From positions 62,001 to 126,000 of the forward strand of contig NZ_JAACKC010000005.1 in the NCBI RefSeq assembly GCF_009939195.1: DNA of 64,000 nucleotides. The letters are read 5' to 3'. Shown here one piece after another: positions 35,805 to 45,666 of the stretch (the first letter of the stretch is position 1; the number at the start of each line of letters is the position of its first letter). This DNA comes from Acinetobacter kanungonis. GTDB lineage: Bacteria; Pseudomonadota; Gammaproteobacteria; Pseudomonadales; Moraxellaceae. The notes below the pieces were generated by a model, which ran no database searches, had not been told where the DNA came from, and was given only the letters and a program-made list of their open reading frames with translations. The position numbers and the translations under genes are program-made.

Positions 35805-36743
35805 TTATAAAAAATACTCAGTATCACTCTGAATTTTTGGAGAAATATGCTGTTCTACCCACGTTAACCATGCTCTTGTTTTCGCATCAATAAAATGACG
35901 GGATGGCAATAAGGTATAAACACCGATATCTGGTGATCTCCAGTCAGATAATAGACGGCGTAATCGTCCAGTACTTATAGCTTCAATTACAGTAAAGGTT
36001 GGCAGCAATGCAATGCCCATATCTTGCTGCACCATATCCAGTAAAAGCTCGGGTGAATCTGCAATCAGTGGTCCTGTAATATCAATTTGATAAGAACAAC
36101 TTTTTTCACTCACCAGATGCCATTGCGGTGTAATTGATGGATTCACTAATCTTAAACATGCGTGCTTTTGTAGATCATCTAATGATTTTGGCTCACCATA
36201 TTTTTCTAAATAAGCGGGTGATGCACAAAGTACTGAAAATATGGTTCCAATTTGACGGGCAACAAATCTTGAATCCGCCAACGATTCCGCAAGATACAGA
36301 CTGACGTCAATGCCTTTGCCTAAAAGATCTGGAACATTCTGTGAAGTACGGTATTCAACTGTAAGCTCTGGATAGGTTTCACAGAATTCAGCCATCACTG
36401 GGGACACATAATGATGACCAAAACTCGCCATACTCAAAACACGTAGCCGTCCCTGCGGTTTGGTTGCCCTCCCCATAGCTTGAGTTTCGGCTTCATCGAC
36501 CATCGCGAGCACTTGACGGCATTGCTCTGCATAAGTTGCACCAATATCGGTCAATGCGTGCTGTCTGGTCGTTCGTTGTAGTAATTTTGTTCCTAAACGC
36601 CCTTCTAACTCGCTAATCAGTCGAGAGACTTGCGCTGTTGTTAGTTCCATCTGCTCTGCAGCTGCCGTAAAGCTTCCACTATCAATGACTTTCAGGAAAG
36701 CATGCATTGCATGAAGTAATCCACCATCAAGATTTTTGCGCAT
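35805..36743 (-). CDS. LysR-family regulator divergent from indolepyruvate oxidoreductase
   Basis: A 312-residue LysR regulator of the CrgA/AaeR-like clade, with an N-terminal helix-turn-helix (GSFTAAAEQMELTTAQVSRLI) and a substrate-binding domain from about residue 95. It is divergent from the ferredoxin oxidoreductase gene, which it probably controls. The effector is unknown. Confidence 0.9.
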   Translation of the reverse strand: MRKNLDGGLLHAMHAFLKVIDSGSFTAAAEQMELTTAQVSRLISELEGRLGTKLLQRTTRQHALTDIGATYAEQCRQVLAMVDEAETQAMGRATKPQGRLRVLSMASFGHHYVSPVMAEFCETYPELTVEYRTSQNVPDLLGKGIDVSLYLAESLADSRFVARQIGTIFSVLCASPAYLEKYGEPKSLDDLQKHACLRLVNPSITPQWHLVSEKSCSYQIDITGPLIADSPELLLDMVQQDMGIALLPTFTVIEAISTGRLRRLLSDWRSPDIGVYTLLPSRHFIDAKTRAWLTWVEQHISPKIQSDTEYFL

Positions 36744-36807
36744 AACGTAAATATCTTTTGCTTAATTACGCATTGTTGCACCAGTCTGGATCAATCACAA
36801 TGACATT

Positions 36808-36821
36808 AATGTACATACATT
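36808..36821. promoter_or_regulatory. Candidate LysR binding dyad
   Basis: The 14-base palindrome AATGTACATACATT lies about midway between the divergent LysR gene and the oxidoreductase gene (64 bases from the LysR start). It is a plausible operator but no other copies are in the window to support it. Confidence 0.4.
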
Positions 36822-36943
36822 GAGCAGTTTTCATTCTTCAATCAACTGATCAATCGTTTTCCGAGTATGTCATTTACTCCAAATATTCAACGGGATGTTG
36901 AGAAAATAAAGTAGCAAGACTACAAAATTCCAAGGAGAAATAA

Positions 36944-39900
36944 ATGAATATAGCTACAAAATTTACTCCAAATAAGATTCCAACCAAGGATGTATCACTC
37001 GAAGATAAATATCTCAGTGATGACGGTACTGCTTACATGACAGGTATCCAAGCAATGGTGCGTTTACCACTCGCACAAACACGGCGGGATACTTTAAACG
37101 GTTATCATACTGCTGGCTTTATTTCGGGTTATCGTGGTTCTCCTGTCGGAAATTATGATAATTATCTCTGGCAAGTAGAAGGCATACTCAAAGACCATCA
37201 TGTGGTTTTTCAACCTGGCGTAAATGAAGATTTAGCTGCTACTGCAATTTGGGGTACCCAACAAGCCAATCTCTCAGGTCAAGGAAAATATGATGGTGTG
37301 ACTTCTTGGTGGTATGGCAAAGGTCCAGGTGTAGACCGTTCTGGAGATGTTCTGCGTCATGCTAATTTAGCAGGAACATCCGAACGTGGTGGTGTGGTTG
37401 CCTTCTTTGGAGATGACCATTCTTGTAAATCCTCAACAGTTCCACATCAGTCAGAACATGTCATGATCGGTTGTGGCATTCCAATTTTTTACCCAACATC
37501 AATACAACAAATTCTTGATCTTGGTGTTCATGCTGTTGCAATGTCTCGCTTTGCGGGTGTGTGGACGTCAATGAAACTGGTTAGTGAAATTGTTGAAACC
37601 TCTGCTTCTGTGCATGTGGATTCAGATCGCGTCATTCCTGTATTGCCCGAAAATGTCGCAATGCCTGAAGATGGTGTCAATATCCGTTGGCCTGATCATG
37701 GGATTCAACAAGAAGAACGTCTATATAAATATCGCCTACCTGCGGTTTTGGCTTATGCCCGTGAAAATGAACTGAATCAGGTAACTTGGCATTGTCCTGA
37801 CGCCCGTATTGGTATTGTCGCCAGTGGTAAAGGCTATTTAGATACCATTGAAGCCTTACGTATATTAGGCATCGAAGGTGAAACAGCCCAACAGCTCGGA
37901 CTACGCGTCTATCAAGTTGCTTTGATTTGGCCTTTAGAGCCACAAGGACTGCATGAGTTTGCCGAAGGTTTAGAAGAATTGATCGTGGTTGAAGAAAAAC
38001 GCCCGATTTTAGAAGCACAAATTAAAGAGGAATTGTATGCACTTCCAGATGACAAACGCCCTCGTGTCATCGGTAAAGCCTGTGATGGCAAAGGTGAATG
38101 GAGTACAACTGTAGATGAAGCCCCTTTGAAGGGTTACTTTGAGTACCAGCCAGAACCTATTGCAAAAATGTTGGCAGCTCGCTTTTTAAAACTAGATCTT
38201 CCTGAAAGCTTAAAAACGCAAATTCAAAATAGAGTTGAGCTGCTACAACAATCAGAGCAAGAATCCCAGCGTGCACCTGATATTGCAGAGCGCAAACCGT
38301 TCTTTTGTAGTGGCTGTCCTCACAATTCATCCACGGTCTTACCTGAAGGCAGTCGTGCATTAGGTGGGATAGGTTGTCATTATATTGCGGTCTCACTCAA
38401 TCATGGCACAGAAACGTTCTCACAAATGGGTGGCGAAGGTGTGAGTTGGGCTGGTGCTTCTCATTTCACCAATGAAAAGCATATTTTTGCCAATCTGGGA
38501 GATGGAACATATTTTCACTCAGGTTATCTTGCAATCCGCCAAGCAATCGCGGCAAAACTCAATATCACCTACAAAATTCTCTATAACGATGCTGTTGCCA
38601 TGACGGGTGGACAGCATGTCGATGGTCATCTCACCGTGGCACAATTAACCCGACAACTTGATGCTGAAGGCATCACCAAACAAGTCATCGTTACGGATGA
38701 ACCTGAGTTAATTCATGCCGAAGAAGGTGTTGCATCTCATGTAGAGATCTATCACAGAAATGAACTTGATGATGTACAACGCAAACTACGTGATATTTCT
38801 GGTGTTACGGCGCTAATTTATGTGCAAACTTGTGCCAGTGAAAAACGTCGTCGCCGTAAACGCAATACTTATCCAGATGTTGCAGAGCGCGTTTTTATCA
38901 ATAGTGAGATTTGTGAAGGTTGTGGTGACTGTTCTAAAAAATCGAACTGTTTATCGGTTGAACCTGTTGAAACTGCATTAGGGACTAAACGTCAAATTAA
39001 CCAAAGCAGTTGTAATAAAGACTTTTCTTGTGTCGAAGGTTTCTGTCCAAGTTTTGTGACCGTACATACCCGCGATATGAAACGTCCAGAAACTTTCGAA
39101 GGGATTGCCGCTGGCTGGCCAGAAAATCCAATTATCCCTGAGCTGGGTCAACAACCGATTCATATCATGGTGGGTGGCGTTGGCGGTACAGGGGTCGTGA
39201 CCGCAGGTGCTTTACTTGGTATGGCGGCTCATTTAGAGGGTAAAGCTGTACGTATCATGGATATGGCTGGACTTGCTCAAAAAGGAGGTGCGGTATATTC
39301 CTACATCCAACTTGCTACAGACGATGATCAGATCTCAGCTACCAAAATCCCTGCGGGTCAATGTGATGTTTTAATCGGGGCAGATGCCATCGTTGCAGGG
39401 AGTAATGCGGCGCTTTCACGCTTAAAAGCAGATGCTGTTGTCATCGTCAATGAAGATGGTTCCCCTACTTCGGCCTTCCTTGAATCTCGTGATTGGCATG
39501 CACCAATAACGGACTTGATTAATCGACTTCGTGGTCGAACCACGCAAGGCAAACTCATCTCTTTACCTGCAATACAAATTGCCACACAAGTGTTGGGGGA
39601 TGCAATCTTTGCCAATCAGATCTTGCTTGGCATGGCTTGGCAAACTGGTCAAATTCCGTTGAAGCGTGAAAGTATTGAAAAAGCAATTCGTCTGAATGGC
39701 ACGGCTGCTGAAAAAAACCTTGAGGCTTTCCGTATCGGTTGCCGTTTAATTAGCGATCCAGACTTAGCAAAACGCATTATTGCAAGCATACCCGCAACGC
39801 ATACACCAACTACCTTGACCGAACTGATTGAAGATCGCTCTGCGCGTTTGGTTGAATACTGGAACCAAGCGTATGCAACGCAGTACCGAACCCTTGTAGA

Positions 39901-40423
39901 ACAGGCAGCTAAAGTTTTGCCAAAAGAGTTAGCTGGAACAATAGCGACTCAGCTGTATAGAGTCATGGCCTATAAAGATGAATACGAAGTTGCACGCTTA
40001 CTCACAGGCAAAAGTTTTAAACAATCGATTGAAACCCAGTTTGGTAAAGGTCTACGTTTAACCTATCACTTAGCTCCACCTGCTTTGGGTGCTCATGGGG
40101 TTATCCGTAAACGTGCTTTCGGATACTGGATGCGTATTCCAATGATGATACTTGCTCGTCTTCAGTGGCTCCGAGAAACCTTCTTCGACCCATTTGCTTT
40201 ACAGCAAGAACGTAAAAAAGAACATGCATGGCGTGATCGTTATATCGCCTTTGTGAAAGATATAAGTACAACACCTGAACGCTATGATTTAGCTGTAGCA
40301 GAACAAATCGCGAAGTTACCCGCAGAGGTACGAGGTTTTGGTCATATCAAAATGCAAGCGATGGACACGGCGACACAACGGTGGGATGAACTTGCATTGA
40401 GTTTGCGTAAAGCAGATCAATAA
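36944..40423 (+). CDS. Indolepyruvate ferredoxin oxidoreductase, fused IorA-IorB type
   Basis: A 1159-residue enzyme that oxidatively decarboxylates aryl (indole-, phenyl-) or related 2-oxoacids to acyl-CoA using thiamine diphosphate and iron-sulfur clusters. Residues about 30-430 are the pyrimidine-binding and linked domain; GGIGCHYIAV and the Mg-TDP region GDGTYFHSG near residue 520 follow. A ferredoxin-like cluster motif CEGCGDC (residue 656 on) with several further cysteines comes next. The gamma domain starts near GVGGTGVVTAG (residue 745). This aerobic fused form works in aromatic amino-acid breakdown. The ATG has an AAGGAG ribosome site. Confidence 0.92.
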   Translation: MNIATKFTPNKIPTKDVSLEDKYLSDDGTAYMTGIQAMVRLPLAQTRRDTLNGYHTAGFISGYRGSPVGNYDNYLWQVEGILKDHHVVFQPGVNEDLAATAIWGTQQANLSGQGKYDGVTSWWYGKGPGVDRSGDVLRHANLAGTSERGGVVAFFGDDHSCKSSTVPHQSEHVMIGCGIPIFYPTSIQQILDLGVHAVAMSRFAGVWTSMKLVSEIVETSASVHVDSDRVIPVLPENVAMPEDGVNIRWPDHGIQQEERLYKYRLPAVLAYARENELNQVTWHCPDARIGIVASGKGYLDTIEALRILGIEGETAQQLGLRVYQVALIWPLEPQGLHEFAEGLEELIVVEEKRPILEAQIKEELYALPDDKRPRVIGKACDGKGEWSTTVDEAPLKGYFEYQPEPIAKMLAARFLKLDLPESLKTQIQNRVELLQQSEQESQRAPDIAERKPFFCSGCPHNSSTVLPEGSRALGGIGCHYIAVSLNHGTETFSQMGGEGVSWAGASHFTNEKHIFANLGDGTYFHSGYLAIRQAIAAKLNITYKILYNDAVAMTGGQHVDGHLTVAQLTRQLDAEGITKQVIVTDEPELIHAEEGVASHVEIYHRNELDDVQRKLRDISGVTALIYVQTCASEKRRRRKRNTYPDVAERVFINSEICEGCGDCSKKSNCLSVEPVETALGTKRQINQSSCNKDFSCVEGFCPSFVTVHTRDMKRPETFEGIAAGWPENPIIPELGQQPIHIMVGGVGGTGVVTAGALLGMAAHLEGKAVRIMDMAGLAQKGGAVYSYIQLATDDDQISATKIPAGQCDVLIGADAIVAGSNAALSRLKADAVVIVNEDGSPTSAFLESRDWHAPITDLINRLRGRTTQGKLISLPAIQIATQVLGDAIFANQILLGMAWQTGQIPLKRESIEKAIRLNGTAAEKNLEAFRIGCRLISDPDLAKRIIASIPATHTPTTLTELIEDRSARLVEYWNQAYATQYRTLVEQAAKVLPKELAGTIATQLYRVMAYKDEYEVARLLTGKSFKQSIETQFGKGLRLTYHLAPPALGAHGVIRKRAFGYWMRIPMMILARLQWLRETFFDPFALQQERKKEHAWRDRYIAFVKDISTTPERYDLAVAEQIAKLPAEVRGFGHIKMQAMDTATQRWDELALSLRKADQ

Positions 40424-40445
40424 AAGGAATAGATTGAAATTAACC

Positions 40446-40497
40446 AGTCGCAGATACAGGATCACTCCAAGTTCAGTTTGATCCTGTATCCGCGACT
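40446..40497 (+). terminator. Hairpin after oxidoreductase gene
   Basis: A long stem (AGTCGCAGATACAGGATCA with TGATCCTGTATCCGCGACT, one mismatch) around a 14-base loop, 23 bases after the stop. The T run is poor, so it may act as a structured end rather than a classical terminator. Confidence 0.6.
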
Positions 40498-40563
40498 TCA
40501 TCTTTATTCGCATGTTGAAAATGACTTGCTATGAATACATCTGTAATCACTTTGGTCGTAGGA

Positions 40564-41271
40564 TCACCACGCCATTTCATTACCCTGAAAATCTATAAAC
40601 TGTTGTTCAGTCTTTCCAAGAAAGCCTTCTATCACGCGTACAATTCCTGTGGTGCTTTCTTTCACAGTGACAGGTGCCTGACTTCCTCCCATTTCAGTTT
40701 GAACCCAACCTGGATGTAAATTCAGGACACCGATTTGTGCTGGAATTGCCTCATTTTGCGCAAAACCACGGGTGATACTGTTCAGTGCAGCCTTACTAGC
40801 ACGATACAACTCCATACTGCCATCTTTATTTAAAGTTACACTGCCCATGATTGAGCTCATAAATGCAATCACGCTGTTTGCTTTCATTAGCGGCAGAAAT
40901 TTTCTGGCAATGGTTACAGGTGCAATGCTATTGACCCAAAACAGATTTGCAATTTCATTTGGCGTACTTTGCTCAACACGTTGATGTTCAGGTCCTAAAA
41001 TACCCGCAGAAACCAAGAGTAGATCAATGGAATGCTCAGGATACTTGTTAATGATGCTATCGGCAGTTTGTACATGGCTTAAATCCAATTCAGCCAATTC
41101 CAGTTTGTCGGTATGCTCTAAAAGTAGTTGATTTAGATCATCAGGTATTTGGGCTTTATCTCGAATAGTCGCGATTACACTCCAGTCTTGATTGAGTAAC
41201 TCGCGAACCAATCCTAAACCAATGCCTCTTGAAGTTCCCACTACAATTGCACGTTTATTTTCATTAATCAT
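40564..41271 (-). CDS. Short-chain dehydrogenase/reductase
   Basis: A 235-residue classical SDR. The cofactor motif GTSRGIGLG is at residues 13-21, the catalytic serine is in SSIMGSV, and the Y-x3-K active site is YRASK near residue 155. It resembles C-factor-type SDRs. Substrate unknown. It is convergent to the oxidoreductase gene and not obviously linked to it. Confidence 0.9.
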   Translation of the reverse strand: MINENKRAIVVGTSRGIGLGLVRELLNQDWSVIATIRDKAQIPDDLNQLLLEHTDKLELAELDLSHVQTADSIINKYPEHSIDLLLVSAGILGPEHQRVEQSTPNEIANLFWVNSIAPVTIARKFLPLMKANSVIAFMSSIMGSVTLNKDGSMELYRASKAALNSITRGFAQNEAIPAQIGVLNLHPGWVQTEMGGSQAPVTVKESTTGIVRVIEGFLGKTEQQFIDFQGNEMAW

Positions 41272-41492
41272 AAATGTACCTATTCATTCTATATTTCGTG
41301 GTGTAAGAATCATCTTAAAAGTAAATGTCATTCTAGGATGTTTGAACTATAAATTCTGTTAGATATTAACAAGGGTTTTATCGAATGGATTGTTTTGATA
41401 AATAAAAAAAGCATGATTACATCCTTTCCATTTTTAAAATGCTGCGTACAGGTATATGATGTCGCACGGCTGATTATTGATTTATTTCGAGT

Positions 41493-42191
41493 ATGAAGAA
41501 TTCGTTTACTGAGAATAAGCAAGTTAAATTAGTTTCGAGTTTTCAAGAACTCGTGAATTCGTATTTTCAGGGGACGATGAATGCGCTTTGCTGGTCTCGG
41601 AATTTGATGGGCGATTTTCAAGAGATCGTGGCTAAACTTAAATTAAAAGAGAATATTACCGAAGTATCTGTCGATGATCTTTTGGCGCTGCAACTTTCTG
41701 AAAATGGTAGTTTAGCAAGAGACGTCCTTTTAAGTGATATACAGCTACTAACAGATTTTGGTGCATCCCCGACACTGAATTTATTGAAATGTTACGAGCG
41801 TGATGACGAGTTGGATTTCATTTCAACCGATGTTTATTCGTATCATGTTGATCGCTCTCCCATCGCCACAGATACTTTTTTATGTACGTATCATGGTGCT
41901 GCGAGTGATATTCTGCCGAATGATCAAGTTGAACAGAAAATTTTGATTCCTGAAATTCGGGCAAAACTCCAAGAAGTATACGACGGTCCTGAATCTGAGT
42001 TTGACGCTTTTCTAGAAGAGTATTTCTTTGATTTACATTATCAACCTAAACCCAATGCCATACCTATAAATTTAGGTATAGGACATCTTTGGCGCTTGGC
42101 AGTAGATCATCCAACACAGCAAGTCCTGCCTTGTGTACATAGAGCTCCTATTGAAAAGGATGGAGAGTATAGATTGCTCTTGATTTGTTGA
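41493..42191 (+). CDS. DUF1826-family protein
   Basis: A 232-residue protein that I place in DUF1826 from the overall pattern (FQGTMNALCWSRNL, then a central ALQLSENGS region and a C-terminal LRLAVDHP-HRAP region). DUF1826 genes in other bacteria are sometimes zinc-regulated and near COG0523 GTPases; no such neighbour or clear Zur box is seen here. Soluble, no signal peptide. Ends at a strong two-way terminator. Confidence 0.75.
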   Translation: MKNSFTENKQVKLVSSFQELVNSYFQGTMNALCWSRNLMGDFQEIVAKLKLKENITEVSVDDLLALQLSENGSLARDVLLSDIQLLTDFGASPTLNLLKCYERDDELDFISTDVYSYHVDRSPIATDTFLCTYHGAASDILPNDQVEQKILIPEIRAKLQEVYDGPESEFDAFLEEYFFDLHYQPKPNAIPINLGIGHLWRLAVDHPTQQVLPCVHRAPIEKDGEYRLLLIC

Positions 42192-42284
42192 ATTTTTATC
42201 ATCACTTAGAAATGAAGTTTATTTTTATGAGATCAAAGGGCATGATCTAAATCTATAAATAAAAGCCTTTGACCAGCTTAAAGT

Positions 42285-42317
42285 AAAAAGAGCATCAACT
42301 TTGATGCTCTTTTTGTT
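42285..42317. terminator. Two-way terminator between DUF1826 and copper peptide genes
   Basis: A perfect 14-bp stem (AAAAAGAGCATCAA / TTGATGCTCTTTTT) with a two-base spacer. It serves the plus-strand DUF1826 gene and the minus-strand Met/His-rich gene. Confidence 0.88.
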
Positions 42318-42339
42318 TCAAAACGGATTGTTTCAATCC

Positions 42340-42639
42340 TTACTTTTTAGGAGCGGATTGATTCATATTAGAATGGTCCATTTTTGAGTGGTCCATGTTC
42401 ATCATTTTTGAATGATCCATCTCAGACATCTCTGCCATTTGGGTATGTTGGCTATGCTCTTGTTGCATTTTCTCCATGGTTTTCATATCACACGGTTCTG
42501 GGCATTTCTCCTGCATTTTAGCCTTGGCTGGAGTTTGAGTTACTGCAGGCTTAGCCTCCGCTGCCCAAGATTGGGTACCCATCACTAAAGCACCAACACA
42601 CATGAAAGTGGTTAAACCACGGCGAAACATCATTTTCAT
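42340..42639 (-). CDS. Secreted Met/His-rich, probably copper-binding, protein
   Basis: A 99-residue protein with a signal peptide (MKMMFRRGLTTFMCVGALVM, cleavage near SWA-AEA). The mature part is rich in methionine and histidine, with a CPEPCDM cysteine pair and repeats of the form MDHSKM (MDHSKMMNMDHSKMDHSNM). Such motifs bind copper in the periplasm. The ATG at 42639 has GGAG six bases upstream; the longer TTG start lies inside that ribosome site. It is divergent from the cusRS-type genes and shares a regulator box with them, which supports copper control. Confidence 0.8.
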   Translation of the reverse strand: MKMMFRRGLTTFMCVGALVMGTQSWAAEAKPAVTQTPAKAKMQEKCPEPCDMKTMEKMQQEHSQHTQMAEMSEMDHSKMMNMDHSKMDHSNMNQSAPKK

Positions 42640-42706
42640 TTTTTGCTCCAAAAATTAACTTTCTTCCCCTAACATATCCCTGAGTGATAAACATCTAAGT
42701 GACATG

Positions 42707-42726
42707 AAAATGACATTTTTGTAATC
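42707..42726. promoter_or_regulatory. CusR/CopR-type box in divergent copper promoter
   Basis: AAAATGACATTTTTGTAATC, close to the CusR/CopR consensus (AAATGACA-N-TTGTCATTT). It lies between the Met/His-rich gene and the response regulator gene, and a near-copy occurs before copC. Confidence 0.75.
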
Positions 42727-42788
42727 TACGTAAAATCACCTATTTATCACGCTATTATGATAGTCAGGTGTGATATGGGATTTTGTCT

Positions 42789-43472
42789 ATGAGAATCTTA
42801 TTGGTTGAAGATGAACAAAAAACTGGGGATTACCTGAAGCAAGGGTTGACTGAAGCAGGCTATATTACCGACTGGGTCACAGATGGACTATCGGGCAAAC
42901 ATCAAGCGCTTTCTGAAGAATATGACCTGATTATTTTGGATGTGATGTTACCTAAACTGGATGGTTGGAGCATCATTCAAGATATCCGAAAAAGTGGTAA
43001 AACCATGCCGATTCTATTTCTATCCGCTCGGGATCAAATTGAAGATCGAGTCAAAGGCTTGGATTTAGGCGCAGATGATTACTTGGTCAAACCTTTTGCT
43101 TTTGCCGAATTACTGGCTCGAATAAAAAGCTTACTGCGCCGTGGGCAACAAAAAGAAGACAGCAATATTATTACCATTGCGGATCTTGAGCTTGATCTGC
43201 GTAAACGGCGTGTCACACGGGCGGGACAACGCATTGACCTGACGGCAAAAGAGTTTGCACTGATGGAATTATTTATGCGTAGACGTGGAGAAATCCTGCC
43301 TAGAGCGCTGATTGCATCGCAAATCTGGGATATGAACTTTGATAGCGATACCAATGTTGTCGAAGTCGCGATTAAACGCTTAAGAAATAAAATTGATAGT
43401 GACTTTAGCCCTAAACTGATTCAGAACATACGTGGTATGGGCTATGTGCTAGAGATAGAAGATGACTCATAA
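42789..43472 (+). CDS. Heavy-metal response regulator, CusR/CopR type
   Basis: A 227-residue OmpR/PhoB-family regulator. The receiver domain has the phosphoacceptor aspartate in [13 protein letters not shown] near residue 51, and the conserved lysine in [10 protein letters not shown] near residue 100. The C-terminal winged helix binds DNA. The ATG at 42789 is preferred to a TTG two codons earlier. It overlaps the kinase gene by 11 bases. It probably activates the Met/His-rich gene, its own operon and copCD through the boxes at 42707 and 45077. Confidence 0.92.
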   Translation: MRILLVEDEQKTGDYLKQGLTEAGYITDWVTDGLSGKHQALSEEYDLIILDVMLPKLDGWSIIQDIRKSGKTMPILFLSARDQIEDRVKGLDLGADDYLVKPFAFAELLARIKSLLRRGQQKEDSNIITIADLELDLRKRRVTRAGQRIDLTAKEFALMELFMRRRGEILPRALIASQIWDMNFDSDTNVVEVAIKRLRNKIDSDFSPKLIQNIRGMGYVLEIEDDS

Positions 43473-44838
43473 ATTGTTGAATGCGATCAGCTTTCGTATT
43501 GCCCTCGTCTTTTCCATTTCCACCATTATTATCTTAATGATTATGGGGTTGGTCATTCATCAACTTGTAATGCATCATTTTGAAATGCAAGACAGAACGC
43601 AGTTAGAGGGTAAAATTCAACTGGTTGAAAACTTATTGGCTCAAAATCCTTCTAGTGCACAAGAGCTCAATTTATATTTAAAAGATGCCTTAGTTGGTCA
43701 TCATGATTTAATCGTTCAGATTGAGCGCCCCTCTGGGGAAATTATCTTTAGTTCGGCACCGACCGTCATTGATTCTCAAGTGCTCACCAAGTCACCCCAA
43801 AACACATGGGTAGAATGGCGGAATCAAAATAAAGTCTATCGTGGGCTGGTCTATAAGAAATCTTTTGAGCAAAATCTTATGGTTCCATCCGCTCAAATTA
43901 TTGTTGGGGTAGATACTTCTGAACATCTACATTTTTTAAATAATTTTAGACAACAGCTACTTTATATAGGCTTAGTCGGTACACTCTGTTTAATGTTCTT
44001 TGGTTGGCTTGCTGCATGGCGAGGTCTTCGCCCTGTTCAAAACATGGCAAGAGTTGCAGAAGGTATTTCAGCCCAACATCTGTCTGAACGTCTAGAAGTC
44101 GACCATACCCCGACCGAATTGAAATCACTCGCCATCGCTTTTAACGAGATGTTAGATCGACTAGAAATAGCGGTAGAAAAACTGTCCGACTTTTCATCGG
44201 ATCTTGCACATGAAATTCGAACGCCAATTAACAACTTGATGACTCAAACACAAGTTTGTTTATCACGTAGCCGAGATATTCAGACTTATCAGGAAGTTCT
44301 TTTTTCAAATTTAGAAGAGTTTGAACGTTTAGCTCGCATGATTTCGGATATGCTTTTTCTTGCTAAAGCAGAGCATGGATTACATTTACCCAATTTACAA
44401 CAAGTGAGTTTGGAACAAGAAGTCGCCGCTTTATTTGACTTTTATGATGCAATCGCTGCTGAAAAAAATATGTCTTTAAGCCAAAGCGGTTCGGCTAATG
44501 TGCAGGGTGATCCGTTAATGCTGCGCCGTGCACTGAGTAATTTGCTATCGAATGCGATTAAATATGGTAAGCCGGATTCCACCATTAACATTAACTGCGA
44601 GCAAAACACAGAGACCACAATTTTTAAAATTGAAAATGAATGCCCCCCTTTATCACAAGAACAGTTGAGTCGGCTATTCGATCGGTTTTATCGCACCGAT
44701 GCATCTCGACAGCGCGTTGAAGAAGGGACAGGCTTAGGACTGGCTATTACCAAATCTATTCTTGATGTATATAGAGCAACCATCCAAGCCGATTATCAAA
44801 ACGGACATATTATTTTTACAATCGCCTTTAAAAATTAA
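43462..44838 (+). CDS. Heavy-metal sensor histidine kinase, CusS type
   Basis: A 458-residue inner-membrane kinase. Two transmembrane helices (about 14-35 and 165-187) flank a periplasmic sensor of about 130 residues. A HAMP segment is followed by the H-box [13 protein letters not shown] (His near residue 250), then N, G1 and G2 boxes ([23 protein letters not shown]). It pairs with the upstream regulator and senses copper or silver in the periplasm by family. The gene ends in a hairpin. Confidence 0.92.
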   Translation: MTHKLLNAISFRIALVFSISTIIILMIMGLVIHQLVMHHFEMQDRTQLEGKIQLVENLLAQNPSSAQELNLYLKDALVGHHDLIVQIERPSGEIIFSSAPTVIDSQVLTKSPQNTWVEWRNQNKVYRGLVYKKSFEQNLMVPSAQIIVGVDTSEHLHFLNNFRQQLLYIGLVGTLCLMFFGWLAAWRGLRPVQNMARVAEGISAQHLSERLEVDHTPTELKSLAIAFNEMLDRLEIAVEKLSDFSSDLAHEIRTPINNLMTQTQVCLSRSRDIQTYQEVLFSNLEEFERLARMISDMLFLAKAEHGLHLPNLQQVSLEQEVAALFDFYDAIAAEKNMSLSQSGSANVQGDPLMLRRALSNLLSNAIKYGKPDSTININCEQNTETTIFKIENECPPLSQEQLSRLFDRFYRTDASRQRVEEGTGLGLAITKSILDVYRATIQADYQNGHIIFTIAFKN

Positions 44839-44861
44839 CGCGTTTCTGTTTTTGCTTTCTA

Positions 44862-44888
44862 GACATTCCTGATTCTCACAGGAATGTC
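44862..44888 (+). terminator. Hairpin after sensor kinase gene
   Basis: GACATTCCTG, seven-base loop, CAGGAATGTC, 23 bases after the stop. No strong T run follows. The remaining bases up to copC contain no gene that I can support. Confidence 0.65.
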
Positions 44889-45076
44889 CGAAGAAGCTCT
44901 TCACAATCATGTAGGAAATGGCTTGATAAATCTGAATGGTTAGGTTCCCTCTCAAGAGAATTTAGACACTTTCTACGCACTCATTTTAAAAAGTATTGTA
45001 ATAACAGAATTTTATCTATTTGATCTACAAGTCTATATGGTTCCGCAAAGTGTACTCAGTTCCCTGTCCACCACCG

Positions 45077-45098
45077 AAAATGACAAAAATGTAATTTT
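45077..45098. promoter_or_regulatory. CusR/CopR-type box upstream of copC
   Basis: AAAATGACAAAAATGTAATTTT, sharing AAAATGACA-N-TGTAAT with the box at 42707. It lies about 125 bases before copC and probably places copCD under the same response regulator. Confidence 0.72.
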
Positions 45099-45222
45099 GA
45101 AGTCATCGAGGCGTTTCATTACATCCTGAATAATAGAGAAAAAGGTGATGAGCAATTTACCAAGCCGAGAAGTTTGATTAAGCCATTGCTTAACCCCTGA
45201 TTAGTTTTAAAAGGATGAGGAC

Positions 45223-45603
45223 ATGATTTTCTCTCAACGTACAACAAGTGCCCTACGCAATATGCTTTTGGGTGCAAGTTTAGTGGTTGCCTCTTCAAGT
45301 GTTTTAGCCCATGTGAGTCTTGAAAGCGCAAATCCAGCCATCAATGCTACTGTTGCAAGCCAGCCTAACAGTTTAAGACTAAACTTTGGCAGCGAAGTGA
45401 TGCTAATGAACGTCAAGCTGAAGGATGCGCAAAGTAAAACGATCGCGTTAAATTACCAAGTCAATCATGACTTAAAAAAATCATTTGAAGTCGCTCTGCC
45501 AAAACTAAAATCAGGCAAATATACCGTGATCTGGACCACCATGGGCATGGATGGTCATCACATGAGTGGTGAATATAATTTCACGATAAAATCACCAAAA
45601 TAA
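45223..45603 (+). CDS. copC: CopC-type periplasmic copper-binding protein
   Basis: A 126-residue protein with a signal peptide (to SVLA-HVSLE). After cleavage the N-terminus is the conserved histidine of the Cu(II) site, and a second histidine pair lies in DGHHMSGEY near residue 112. This is the compact CopC without the Met-rich loop. AAAAGGATGAGG precedes the ATG. It is followed by copD. Confidence 0.93.
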   Translation: MIFSQRTTSALRNMLLGASLVVASSSVLAHVSLESANPAINATVASQPNSLRLNFGSEVMLMNVKLKDAQSKTIALNYQVNHDLKKSFEVALPKLKSGKYTVIWTTMGMDGHHMSGEYNFTIKSPK

Positions 45604-45666
45604 GAAATCTCAATGGGCATCATGTCAATCTTTGGCTGACATGATGTTGTTGCAAGGACGAAGAAT

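Noticed and set aside
37584..38018. Medium-length frames overlapping the indolepyruvate oxidoreductase gene
   Set aside because: Shadows of the long coding frame, without ribosome sites or family motifs.
44889..45076. Possible insertion-sequence end in the gap before copC
   Set aside because: No terminal inverted repeats, target duplication or transposase frame could be seen.
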